Shown in pieces: positions 8,958 through 18,532 of a stretch of 26,610 nucleotides of DNA (within the stretch, counting starts at the first letter, position 1; each line of letters opens with the position of its first letter). The position numbers were made by a program, and so were the translations under genes. Below the pieces are notes generated by a model. It was not told the DNA's origin and searched no databases. It saw nothing but the letters and a program-made list of their open reading frames with translations. This DNA comes from Chara braunii (taxonomy: Eukaryota; Streptophyta; Charophyceae; Charales; Characeae): contig BFEA01000842.1 in the NCBI GenBank assembly GCA_003427395.1, positions 281,392 to 308,001 on the forward strand. The letters are read 5' to 3'.

Positions 8958-9256
8958 TGAAAAGGAAATGAGTAATAACGAGATGACAATATCCAAATAG
9001 CAAGATCACATTGGTGTTCAGAAAACAACATTGCACCAATATGACACCAATGGAGAATCGTAACACTGAAAATCAATGCCAATGAGAGTTTGCTCTCACC
9101 TCCACTAACATATGTATTCCGGCACTCTCTCTCTGCTTGACGCTCGGTGCCCAGCCTACTTTCTACACAGCTACATCTAACCTACTAATTGACAATGCAG
9201 CCACCGAGGTACTAACAGATGTCGCCCGTAGCAGACCATCGCCAATGCAAGGTATG
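8958..9256 (-). repeat. AAT-associated dispersed repeat, copy 3
   Basis: Aligned with 8563-8880 at an offset of about 390 bp, so copies 2 and 3 plus their AAT tracts form a direct tandem. It ends at CAAGGTATGT (about 9248) followed by a CT-rich and then CA-rich tract at 9275-9312. Confidence 0.65.
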
Positions 9257-9278
9257 TACCCTCGCATCTTCTTCCCCG

Positions 9279-9309
<31 letters not shown>

Positions 9310-10484
9310 AAACACACCTAAGATTGGCATCCCGCAAATGAGAGGGAGTGAAAGCGTGGCAGTGAGTGGCGTTTGTGGCGTGTATGCCTCCCCGTTACAG
9401 TGAGAGATTCATTCGACCTTTGTTCCTCCTCCATTCCTCTTCTTCCCGGTGGAACGCACCTATAGTACTATCCTTGTTAGATATAATCAAAGTGGAGAGA
9501 TGTGGTGATCGATCTCCCTTTCTGTAGCTGCTTTCTTCTCCTTCCGATCCCACTCCTCCTTCCACCTTTCCTTAGTTTCTTCTTCATTCTTCAACTCCTC
9601 TCCTCTACCCCTCTCTCTCCTGATTTTGCCTCTACTCTTCTTCTCTTACGAGCTTACTCGTGCCAACAGAAAAATTTCTCAGAATTAAATAATCATTCTA
9701 TAGTAAAATGACATTCTAAACTGAAATTTTCATTTCATCTTAAAAAATGTCATTCTAGTTTTATAATTTTCGTCTTACTTGAAAACTTTCCTTCCAAGAA
9801 TATTGTATCCCTTCTTATTTGAACTCGTGTTAGAGATCGAATGAAAGTCTGGATGAGTTCATGAAATATTTTAATTGGACTGTCATTCTAAGTAAGGATT
9901 TTCAGTCATAAGTAGGTTAAACCAACCTTAATTAGAAGATATTTGTTGTAATAGAAAAAATTTTTAATTAAAACATTTCATAAACTCGTTCAGAATTTCA
10001 TTCCATCTTGAACAAATAGATGTAGTTGGAAGAGAAAGTTCATATTTAAACGAGAATTATCAAATAAAACTGTAAATTTTAGAATAGGACGAACATTGGA
10101 ATGATAATTTATAAATATGAAGGATTTTTTTTGTATGGAATGTTTTTTCAACTTTCATTTCTCTCGGGAATTTTTTTGTTGGCACACGATCGTATCATTG
10201 GCCGTGCTCATGCCCACCTTCACACCAGCTTCCGCTACACGTTCGTTGCTTGCTCGTATCCTTGCCTGCTACCCAACTCGCTATACCTCGCGCTCGTCTT
10301 TCCTCGAGTTTTTGTGTCGGCGCTGACATTCTCTCTACTCTCACCTCCGCCTTTCGATACTGTCCCCGTAGGCGTTCGTATGCCTTGATTTCACTCTGTC
10401 GCGCTTCGTTATCATCTTTCACTGGATAAATCTGCCTCTTGATTCAGGGCAGATTCTTTCCCGCCGGTTTATTAATACGAAGAA

Positions 10485-10486
<2 letters not shown>
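9257..10486. other. Non-coding: CT-rich then AT-rich with recurrent TCATTCTA-type motifs
   Basis: A CT-rich stretch covers about 9500-9640. From 9690 to 10090 the DNA is AT-rich and shows recurring (A/T)CATTCTA motifs (about 9711, 9751, 9884) and related TTTCRTTYYATCTT blocks, like a strongly decayed satellite. No gene is recognised. GC content rises again at 10180-10470 without a supportable frame. Confidence 0.4.
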
Positions 10487-10578
<92 letters not shown>

Positions 10579-10583
10579 NNNNN

Positions 10584-10673
<90 letters not shown>
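10487..10673. repeat. Long (TA)n microsatellite with assembly gap
   Basis: (TA)n on both sides of five N at 10579-10583. Real length is unknown because the gap lies inside the repeat. Frames of alternating Ile/Tyr are artefacts. Confidence 0.98.
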
Positions 10674-10676
<3 letters not shown>

Positions 10677-11204
10677 TGTCTGACATAGCTGCCCGATAAC
10701 TGTAGGCAGAGAGAGAGAGGAGGATAACAACCGAGGGACCGTACCAACTGTTTTCGTTGGAGTTTCAACGATTCATCAGGAGGCTTATGTATATATATAT
10801 GTATATATCATGTATAATAATTTATTTATTTGTTCTTTCAACGTTTTTTAGAGAATATGATGGTGTATCTTTACATGTTCTAGCAGTAGATTCGTTCGAT
10901 TTTCTTCGTCTTAGCGATGGAAGTAACGTGAGTTGGTCAAGCGATTCGTCGCACACACACACACGCACACACTCACACATACACACGAGAGGGGCAGTGT
11001 ATATTTTGATGCATTTAGAGATAAATTCAGTCGATTTCATTCATCCTATTAGTTTCGAGATTAGAGACTTACTCGTCTTTCTCTCTCTTGCCCCCTCGTT
11101 GTCGTCGTAGTTGTCGTCGCCCGCTTAGTGCTTCCTTACTAAGTAGCGACACCTCCTTCCCGTGATGCAACGCGATCCCCTATGATAAGTGGCGTACCGA
11201 TGTC
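10674..11204. other. Non-coding stretch
   Basis: Contains TATA-rich DNA at 10788-10815 and a (CA)n-type tract at about 10951-10986. No gene is recognised. Confidence 0.4.
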
Positions 11205-11536
11205 GAGCGCATCGGTCCCGCACGGGGACCCTCCCGGCCGCGTCACGCAGAATTTTTGCAGGACTTCGTCGCAGAGCATTTTCAGCCGCCGCCCGAGTGC
11301 GCCAGTCGTACCTCTCGCGCGTCCCTACGACAGGACAGGGTCACACGAGGCACGTTTTACCTCCACCTGCGGGAGCTGTCACCATCCCTTGGGTGGGCGT
11401 ATCCCCGCTGAGCTATCGAACCACGTGCGAAGGTTTCTCGTATGCAATCGCAGAGGTGGCCCGACCGAGGGCGCTTTTCGTGCTCTGTAGAATAGGGGGT
11501 ACGCGCGGTCAACGCCCATAATCGAACCCGTACGCG
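11205..11536 (-). repeat. Dispersed repeat with tRNA-like A box (SINE-like), copy 2
   Basis: Second copy of the repeat at 2735-3036, in the same orientation. On the minus strand it reads GATAGCTCAGCGGGG (about 11408-11422), a full match to the A-box consensus. The best-conserved block spans about 11358-11435. Compared with copy 1 it is more GC-rich on both sides. Only two copies are visible, so the ends are uncertain. Confidence 0.55.
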
Positions 11537-11740
11537 AATTGACGTACAGGGGGGCTGAGGTCCCAAACGCGACTCGACGCCAGTCGACTAGGACGGATCA
11601 CGCACACCACGCACGCGTTACACCACAATACTCACATCCACAAACACACGCCACAACAACACAACAACACTCCTAGTCCCTTCAGTATCCAGCCCATAAC
11701 TTTCGGAAGTGAGAGTTATATAGGCATCGGACGTAAGACT

Positions 11741-11751
11741 TTAGTATAAAA
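11741..11751 (+). promoter_or_regulatory. TATA-like box in direct repeat A
   Basis: TTAGTATAAAA, conserved exactly in the second repeat (12428-12438), while the neighbouring bases have diverged. Conservation between copies argues for a promoter element, but transcription is unproven. Confidence 0.4.
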
Positions 11752-11874
11752 TTGCGCGGACGTAAGGCCTTCTCATATCAACTAGCCATGCGAGCATACG
11801 CAAGCAATCACAACGATGGAGTACTACGTGGTACCCATAATCGGGCGATCCTCGATAGTCTCTAGGGCCATGTT

Positions 11875-11890
11875 CGACACTCAAGTGTCG
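11875..11890. repeat. Hairpin CGACAC-TCAA-GTGTCG
   Basis: A perfect 6-bp stem with loop TCAA. The equivalent hairpin at 12562-12577 reads CGACGC-TCAA-GCGTCG, so one base pair changed from A-T to G-C on both arms while the loop is unchanged. Confidence 0.75.
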
Positions 11891-12010
11891 GCTGATAAGT
11901 GTTTTGAGGGGTTAATCTCTCGACGCTAGACAACCACCAAGTGCGGCTGAAGATCACACCCTCTTCTGCACCCTATGGAGAGGGGTTGAGTAGACAGCTT
12001 CAGGCTGTCG

Positions 12011-12055
12011 TGGCGGCCAAAAATCAAGGGGTTTGATTTTGACGGCTGCCACGGA
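12011..12055. repeat. Long imperfect hairpin between the two direct repeats
   Basis: GTGGCGGCC at the left pairs with GGCTGCCAC at the right (9 bp with one G-T), and the interior CAAAAATCAA pairs with TTGATTTTG after a small bulge, around a GGGG-centred loop. It lies just inside repeat A, where an LTR element would begin its internal region. Confidence 0.6.
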
Positions 12056-12163
12056 CTACAACGTCCAACTATGAAAACTCAAAAAGAGGAAGCGAACGCA
12101 GATAGAGAAAGAGGCTCGGCCCCTTTTTCTCTTTGCCTAACCAGTATTCCAGATTGTATAGCC

Positions 12164-12177
12164 TGATAGGCCTATCA
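12164..12177. repeat. 14-bp perfect palindrome
   Basis: TGATAGGCCTATCA is its own reverse complement. Its GATAGG/CCTATC arms resemble those of the hairpin array at 4297-4848, but no further similarity extends beyond the arms. Confidence 0.6.
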
Positions 12178-12379
12178 AATGAAAGGGGCAGGTTCGTACG
12201 AAAAAGGTGCGTGTGGGTAATGTGCAAATCAGACCCATGTGCAAACCGACGTTTGAAACGTTGGAAGCCCGTATGCGGGTCCCCATAGGCCGACTAGAGC
12301 TAATACTTCGTCCGCGCGTCGCTTCGGATTGCTGAAACTCGAGTCTACTCACCACCACATGCTTCTGCCCTTTCCGCTT

Positions 12380-12665
12380 TACCCATAACTTTCCAATGCG
12401 GAAATCGGTAAGTGCTGCACGCGAGGTTTAGTATAAAACCGCGCGGAAGCAGGATTTACACATACCGACCAACAATGCAGTCCTACGTAAGCAGTCGTGA
12501 TGACGGTGCATTATGGGGTGCCCATAACCGAGTGGCCTCATCTGAGCCATGGAGTCACTCTCGACGCTCAAGCGTCGGCTGAAGTGCCCGCTAAGGAGGG
12601 TAAACCTTTAGCAAATGCAAAACCGGTATGAGGGCCTTACTGTCTTCTGCACCCTGAGGTGTCCC
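12380..12665 (+). repeat. ~290-bp direct repeat B with TATA-like box (possible miniature LTR)
   Basis: Partner of 11690-11985. TTAGTATAAAA is at 12428-12438 and the TCAA hairpin at 12562-12577. About 390 bp of unique DNA separates the two repeats, giving a whole unit near 1 kb, the size range of terminal-repeat retrotransposons in miniature. Substantial divergence between the repeats implies an old insertion, if that is what it is. Confidence 0.55.
12562..12577. repeat. Hairpin CGACGC-TCAA-GCGTCG
   Basis: Counterpart of the 11875-11890 hairpin, with one compensated pair and the same TCAA loop. Confidence 0.75.
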
Positions 12666-13131
12666 AAATGGTGCGGGGCAATATGATCCCTAGGTCATGA
12701 AGGAATTCGGAGCGGTGGTGAGTTGTCTGGCACATCACCAGTGATACGCTAAACCTTCCGCCCGGAACTTTATCGTTCCACCAAATAAATTAAAACAAGG
12801 AAAAAAAATGTAGTGTTAGCAGAAGAAAACATGAACACCAGCCGGACCGAATTGCTGGGGGACAACCCCCTAGCCTCACAACGCTTCTGTCTCCCAGGTG
12901 CAGCGTCGTGAGGGTAAGTAAATCAGCCTTTGTGTGAGGGGTGATCCCTTTCACACTGAGCCTAGGACCTGGGATGTCCTGGACAAGGCCCTCGAATCCA
13001 GGTCCAAGGACCAACGTCCGACTTATAATTTTTCTAAGAAGTATACACCAATAAGGGAGGGTTTCCTTTCTTTTTCAAACTCAGCTTCATTCGGACCTTT
13101 AAGTGAGAGCTCCTCAGATCATGCGAATACC

Positions 13132-13132
<1 letters not shown>
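12666..13132. other. Non-coding stretch
   Basis: Only a small GGGGG-ACAA-CCCCC hairpin at 12857-12870 stands out; a similar GGGGG-ATAGT-CCCCC lies at 19740-19754. No gene is recognised. Confidence 0.4.

Positions 13133-13216
<84 letters not shown>
13133..13216. repeat. (TA)n microsatellite
   Basis: About 42 uninterrupted TA units. Frames across it are Ile/Tyr artefacts. Confidence 0.98.
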
Positions 13217-13217
<1 letters not shown>

Positions 13218-14436
13218 CGGGAACTAAGTGTGTGACGATCTTTTTTCACAATCCCTGTATAGTTCCCATCAATTACTATAGCTATGTTAAGCAAAAAGCA
13301 GTTCAGGTAGTCAAGCAGAAGTTTGTGTGGTATTTAGACGATCACTCTCACAGCAATTGTGTGGCTTGTCCATCCACATTCATACAATACTCAGACTATC
13401 ACCAAACTTAGTTCAGGGAGTTCATAAGCATACCTCCAATCACACAAGATTCGAACAACAACATCACACACCCTAAGGGAGTGAACTTTACTGCTCTCAT
13501 GCATACTCATACTCTGCCTCATGCACACAAGCCCAAACCGAATTCCATCACCCCGCAAATAAAAGTACTTAGTCTTTATAAATGGCCACTTAAAAAGAAG
13601 TCTGGGTGAGAACCCCAAGAAAATGTAAAAGCCCACAGGGGTTGAGGCCTTAGGTTGAGATGTAGGAGCAAGGTAAGTTGTGTCGTAAACCGACGAATCG
13701 ACAACTGACTTGTTATCAGTGATAACAGAAGATGATACTCTGTAGGATCAGGCCGAACAAGTCGAGCCTTCAATCGAATTCCCAGCCCTGCAGCACAGTA
13801 CAGGTCAAAGAGAGACACTACTATGTTTGAACCAAGTGGAGAACGTGCTCCATGTCGTAGCCTAGCCCCTTTACTAATATCTCCTTCATCTTATCTCAAT
13901 GGGTTCCAGAAATCATCAACAATTTATGGCAGCATCTCCCTTTCACAGGGTGGATTGCCAGCTTCTGCCTAGCGGAAAAATATTCTAACTCCCCAGATTC
14001 TACAATTTTTTTGGCAACGCTCCTCGTGGGAACATGAGACTGCCAAGAAAGTGTAAAGTCAAAGCACAACTTATACTTGGAACTAACTTCTGACACTTAT
14101 TTGATAGTTGGAACTGAGGATAGTCTTCACGATCCCTCTCAGGTGATGGCATCGTGAGCTAACACCGGTCCTAACATCAAGTGGGATTAATCCTATCAAA
14201 TCCCAAGCTTCCCATCATCCATCTCGTCTACCTATAGCTCTAGCACTCAACGAGCATCCAAAGCGACAAAGCTATAAAAAAGATTTCCCCAGAGAAGAAC
14301 CTCAAAAACATACATAGGTGAGCACAACAAATATCTCTGACCATCCCATTAGCTCCTTCCCAAGTCATTTAGTTTGTTAAAAAAACCTCGTTATTCCCTT
14401 TTTTACCCTTCCTTACATACGACATAGGATCAATTA
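13217..14436. other. Non-coding stretch
   Basis: Mixed composition without a supportable frame. A near-perfect palindrome TGTTATCA-g-TGATAACA lies at 13711-13727 and echoes the one at 3724-3741. A CTATAAAAAAG TATA-like string lies near 14272 without an associated gene. Confidence 0.4.
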
Positions 14437-14937
14437 ACCCAACTTATGGATGTGACTGACCTGCCAGTTTATATGGCTAGGCCACACCAACTCATGGTGC
14501 CCTAACCTGGTAAAACAAGTATACGTAAAGCATAGAACCAAACCACACCAACTTATGATGTGACCTGTCTCTGCCTAAACGATTGACATAAGGCGTATGA
14601 CCGGGCCGCACCAACTTATGATGAGACTGATCAGCCTAAACTTTCAGCATACACAAATAACTGAGCCACCTCAACTCATGAGGGGTCAGCCACCTCAACT
14701 CATGAGGGGTCAGCCACCTCAACTCATGAGGGGTCAGCCTCTGCTTGAACAAACGACGAAAGGCATATGACCAGAACACAACAACTTATGTTGTGCCCAG
14801 CCAACCCATACGGTGACATATAGCCTAAAACTAGGCTACTCAACTTATGAGTAATCTAGCCTCGCTTAAACAGCAACAAGCGCGTATGACCGAACAACCC
14901 GCAACTTATGCGTTCGCTCGGCCTCCACAACACAACT
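14437..14937. repeat. ACTTA-loop hairpin array, block 1
   Basis: A series of hairpins shares the loop ACTTA or ACTCA closed by CA/TG, while the outer stem differs in each: CC-A/T-GG (14439-14449), CACCA/TGGTG (14485-14499), ACACCA/TGATGTG (14545-14562), CCTCA/TGAGG in three tandem 24-bp copies (14665-14736), CACAACA/TGTTGTG (14777-14795), TACTCA/TGAGTA with outer CTAG/CTAG (14831-14859), and CGCA/TGCG with outer CGAAC/GTTCG (14891-14916). Linkers such as CCTAAAC and GGCGTATGACCG also recur. Block 2 at 15101-15720 repeats most of this order. No coding frame is present. Confidence 0.85.
14665..14736. repeat. Three identical 24-bp tandem copies
   Basis: A 24-bp unit (14665-14688, 14689-14712, 14713-14736) containing the CCTCA-ACTCA-TGAGG hairpin is present three times without differences. 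The second block has only one copy, at about 15492-15515, so the triplication is recent and local. Confidence 0.9.
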
Positions 14938-15100
14938 ACATTCAATAATTAAAATCACTCTCAAATTTTGTCTTCAGTCAACTGGTCAAGTCACTTCTAC
15001 TCATGAGGATCCCTACCAAAATGTCGATTATGTTTAGAAAAGGAAATAACCAAACTTTATATACCCTTCTGCTTTTGTGTATTAAGGACATATGACTTAC

Positions 15101-15720
15101 TACCTAACTTATGGATGAGTCAGCCTGCCCAAAGTTACCACACAATTTTGTATTGTTCATCTTCCTTCCCTCTGCTTTGTCTGCTACTGGCTTATATGGC
15201 TAGATATCCCAACTTATGGCGCCTAGCCTGCCAATGATATACATAACATATAGTCATATCAAATTTTATACTCTGATTCTCCTTATTTTGGCGGCTCATG
15301 ACTTGACCACACCAACTTATGGTGCGAATAGTCTTGTCTGAACAATAATCATAAGGAATAAGACTGACCTACACCAACTTATGATGTGGTCAGTTTCTGC
15401 CTAAACAAATTGACTTAAGGCGTATGACCGGGCCGCACCAACTTATGATTTGACTGGCCAGCCTGAACATTCGACATACACAAAGAACTGAGCCACCTCA
15501 ACTCATGAGGAGTTCAACCTTTGTCTAAACAAACGACGAAAGGCATATGACCAGAACACAACAACTTAGGTTGTGCCCGGCCCGCGCATACAGTGACATA
15601 TAGCATAAAACTAGGCTACTCAACTTATGAGTAGTCTAGTCCCGCCTAAACAACAACAAGTGCGTGTGACCGAACAACCCGCAACTTATGCGTTCGCCGA
15701 TCCTTCGCAACACAACAACA
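15101..15720. repeat. ACTTA-loop hairpin array, block 2
   Basis: This block duplicates block 1 with an offset of 780 bp at its right side (14831 to 15611) and 826 bp at its left, the difference being mostly the 24-bp triplication. Hairpins include GGCTAG...CTAGCC enclosing CCA-ACTTA-TGG (about 15209-15227), CACCA/TGGTG (15310-15324), GACC...GGTC (15366-15391), CCTCA/TGAGG (15496-15510), CACAACA/GGTTGTG (15557-15575), a 12-bp stem with one G-T pair (15611-15639) and CGCA/TGCG (15680-15692). At 15611-15639 the change from AT to GT relative to block 1 improves the stem. Confidence 0.85.
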
Positions 15721-15868
15721 ATTAAGTCACAGTTCTGTCTTGTCTGAATTCACGCAGATAAACTGACTTCATCATACATACTTGTCAATTTTATCCTTTC
15801 AAAACATGTCCTGAACTCAAACAAGCAAGAAAAAAAAACAGTTATCTTTCTTAGTCATACTTACGGTC

Positions 15869-15990
15869 AGACAATAGCAAAATGATAATATACTTTAAGG
15901 ATGGGATCACACGTGTAAATCGATCATATTACCTGAGTGTTCCCTGCCTCCAGAACCCCCCTCTGGGCTCCGGCAGAGCTCCCACAATCG
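15869..15990. repeat. Dispersed repeat family with covarying hairpin, copy 2
   Basis: Partner of 5407-5520, lying just right of the hairpin array. It contains TCCCTGCCTC, the arm pair GAACCC/GGGCTC and CTCCGGCAGAGCTC. Similarity fades after about 15990. Confidence 0.55.
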
Positions 15991-16939
15991 GTGGGTGGAC
16001 CTCCCACAAGGTCTTGCTGCGGTCCTACAGGTTGCAATCCCGCCTGCCGCCTTCCTCTTGTAACCTTAGACTAGACTTAAAGTAAGAAGGGCAGAAGAAG
16101 ATATGTCAGACTCTCGAGATATAAGAGTGTGCCAACTCAACTCGTAGGAGAGGGCCTTGAAATCTTGAATCTCCCGAGGGGCCCGCAATGGCGGCCAATA
16201 ACGCAGTGATGATAGTCAGCTTACAGCCAGAATGCAGAGAAAACCTCCTGACTATCCACCATGCCGCAGTAGTGCACCCCCTTGTTGAGTCTGATCACTC
16301 CCCTAAATTGCGACCCGTTGCCCCGGATCACACTGTAAAGACGTAGCTTAGGAAGACTGCGTTTCAATACTGCACGTCCTCTGTGCTCTATTCGAGATGC
16401 AGCAAGCCGTAGCGAGACTCAACAAAGTATCAATAAGTTTGATAGTTGCATGTCGTAGCACTGCGTCGGAGTAGTACATGATGCAAAACAGAGCAAGAGA
16501 CAGTGTTGTGCTTAGTAAAGTGTACGGCAAGGCGCACGGTATACCTCATTGACATAAACGGAATACGGGATGCTCAACTCAGCAGCGTCGCATGACCATA
16601 TGCGGTAAGGCACAATGAGCCACAGCGCCGTACCGCAACAAAACCGGTGAAAACAAAGCAAAACGTCACAGATTCAGCAATGGACAGTGAACCCAACGGC
16701 TGCGTACCGTAGCAGTGCCCGGTGTCGAACAGGAGTAGCAGCAAGGTATATATGGATGCTAACTACTCATCAACAACAAAATTCAAGCAGATGTCATATA
16801 CACAGATCACCATCGTGACAACATCACCACCTCTTTTGAACCAAGGCATCCAGCAGCGGCACCCACAACCTTTTCTCGAGTCAATCATCAATCTTAGAGA
16901 TAGTAGTAGTAGTAGCCTTTGTCGTCGCCTCAACAACTG
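15991..16939. other. Non-coding stretch
   Basis: No recognisable gene or repeat apart from a short (AGT)n run at 16903-16915. The frames present are short and lack domain features. Confidence 0.4.
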
Positions 16940-17030
16940 TTCTCACACCGCCCTCTGTAGCAACAGTTTGAACCCTCAGTAGTTCGCAGTTCACACAGCC
17001 CTCTGTAGCGACAGTCTGAACCCTCAGTAG
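16940..17030. repeat. 48-bp tandem, two copies
   Basis: CCCTCTGTAGC starts at 16951 and 16999, with TGAACCCTCAGTAG closing each copy. Each copy carries a 4-bp stem CTGT/ACAG with loop AGCA in the first and AGCG in the second. Confidence 0.8.
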
Positions 17031-17163
17031 TCGCTCAAAATGGAGACTGAGCACTGGCGAAATGATGAACTCACTAGCAACATCGCATTGAAACCCAAAT
17101 ACTCCCCTGAGAAACTAAACAATAAACCCAACTTCAATAAGGGTTTCCTCCTAACAAACCCAA

Positions 17164-17270
17164 CCCTGGGCGTGTCTTGATTACACAGCCCAACTTGACA
17201 GACTCAGGCCTGGGCTAGTGTTGGTCACACAGCCCAACTTGACAGACTCAGGCCAGGGCTAGTGTGATGA
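17164..17270. repeat. 44-bp repeat, locus 1
   Basis: Copies with a 44-bp period carry GGCCTGGGC...CACACAGCCCAACTTGACAG. Each forms a hairpin TGGGC/GCCCA with inner GTGT/ACAC (17167-17192 and 17211-17236); a third copy is partial. The same family is present at about 19347-19465 in the same orientation. Confidence 0.8.
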
Positions 17271-17423
17271 ACCCTGTCTGGTGCATGCTCAGAGATTGTC
17301 AAACACAAGTAATCCCAATATTTGCAACAAAACACTCAAAATCGTGAAGTGATAATTCAATCAGTATCTACCATTAGACGAAGAGAATGGTGAGGGATCA
17401 GACAGAGGAGAAAGGTGGAGGAA

Positions 17424-17461
17424 ATAATAATAAAAAAATAAAAAAATAAAATAAAAAATAA
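17424..17461. repeat. A-rich simple repeat (AATA/AAAT)
   Basis: An AT-only low-complexity stretch just before the first of two diverged segments (17470-17960 and 18250-18960). Confidence 0.8.
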
Positions 17462-17469
17462 TTCACACG

Positions 17470-17960
17470 AGAATGATCCCGGCAAAACCCTTCTCCTTCT
17501 TCGGGCTTCTTCCCCCTCCATCTCAACAACCAGTAAATGATAACAAGTATAGTAGTGCCACATAACATTCTTATCTTCATGAAGACCAAGAAGACACAAC
17601 AAATTTCAGTGACAACATCAATCTCAGGTGAGTACTCAATATGCCTCTTCCATAGGTCCCGATCTTCCTCCTTCTCACAACTAGTCACCTCCTATAGACA
17701 GTGTGGACAAAGCCACATCATCAGTGTAGTCCAGCAACAGCACCACATCAGCATCCCATGAAGACTAGATGCAGCGACACTTCAGCATGCCACGAAAACC
17801 AAGGGCAGCGCCACATCAGCAATCAGTCTGGTCTCCCCAAGGTCATGTCAGCATCTGCAACAGACCCTGTTGCCTATCAACAGCACCAAGAGTGCTATAT
17901 CAGCAATCAACAAGGTCTGGAGATGCAGTACTATAGGTGCCACATCAGCACCACCCGCGT
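17470..17960. repeat. Diverged segmental duplicate 1, ending in degenerate 50-55-bp repeats
   Basis: It matches 18250-18700 in order: CTTCTTCGGGCT-type start, GTCATGAAGAC/TTCATGAAGAC, TCCCGATCTTCCTC / TCCCGCTCTTCCTC, ACTAGTCACCTC, TATAGACAG and then CCACATCAGC-type repeats. The offset is about 780 bp. A 130-codon frame at 17701-18093 lies within low-complexity repeats and is not supported as a gene. Confidence 0.6.
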
Positions 17961-18249
17961 ATCCACGTCATCACCTACTCATCCTTCGTGTATAACACAC
18001 TTACTTGCGTGCCCCCCTGTCGCATACACACGCGTAAATATCGTCATCCGGAAAACTATTCTGATGCCAAAATATGATGAACCCAGATCGTGACAGCAGT
18101 TATTAATAATCCAAGTCTAGATAAATGTCAACGGCTGATGAGTACCGATAATCAAAAATGTGTCCAGACAGATTGAGACAAGATAATCATACACAGACGA
18201 AAATAGGGAGGAGGGAGGTTAGACAAAGGAGAGGAAGTAGATACAATGC

Positions 18250-18475
18250 CCACTTCTTCTTCGGGCTCCCTCCTCCGTCAAGACTTCAACAATCAACAGT
18301 CTGAACGAGTATCTGTAGTAACCTCAATGTGCTACATGGCACGTCTAATTAGTGCCTCATCATCTCTGGAGCAATGTCGTCATGAAGACAATCAGGTACA
18401 TAATCATGATCTCTCCACAGTCCCGCTCTTCCTCTTCCCTCGCAACTAGTCACCTCATATAGACAGCGTGGACAA
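18250..18475. repeat. Diverged segmental duplicate 2 (unique part)
   Basis: Counterpart of 17470-17700, joined directly to the regular 55-bp array. Shared order of blocks shows that unique and repetitive parts were duplicated together. Confidence 0.55.
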
Positions 18476-18532
18476 TGCCACGTCAGCAACCAAGACAGGT
18501 GGCATATGCCATATCATCAATAAAGACCAATA

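Larger units (their letters stand above)
11690..11985 (+). repeat. ~290-bp direct repeat A with TATA-like box (possible miniature LTR)
   Basis: Alignable with 12380-12665 at a constant offset of 687 bp through its centre and 680 bp at its right end. Shared landmarks are CCCATAACTTTC, TTAGTATAAAA (11741-11751) followed by GCGCGGA, TACCCATAA, the hairpin at 11875-11890 and TCTTCTGCACCCT. The TATA-like box followed by a GC patch resembles an LTR promoter. A standard primer-binding site after the repeat is not evident, so the LTR reading is an inference. Confidence 0.55.

Noticed and set aside
10419-10768. Frames encoding alternating Ile/Tyr (also at 3256 and 13034-13411), Ile runs (7435) and Thr/His or Cys/Val runs (76-487).
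   Set aside because: Translations of (TA)n, (AAT)n and (CA)n microsatellites; not genes.
17701-18093. 130-codon frame as a His/Ser-rich protein.
   Set aside because: It lies in diverged minisatellite repeats, has no domain, and the homologous duplicated segment at 18480 does not keep the frame.
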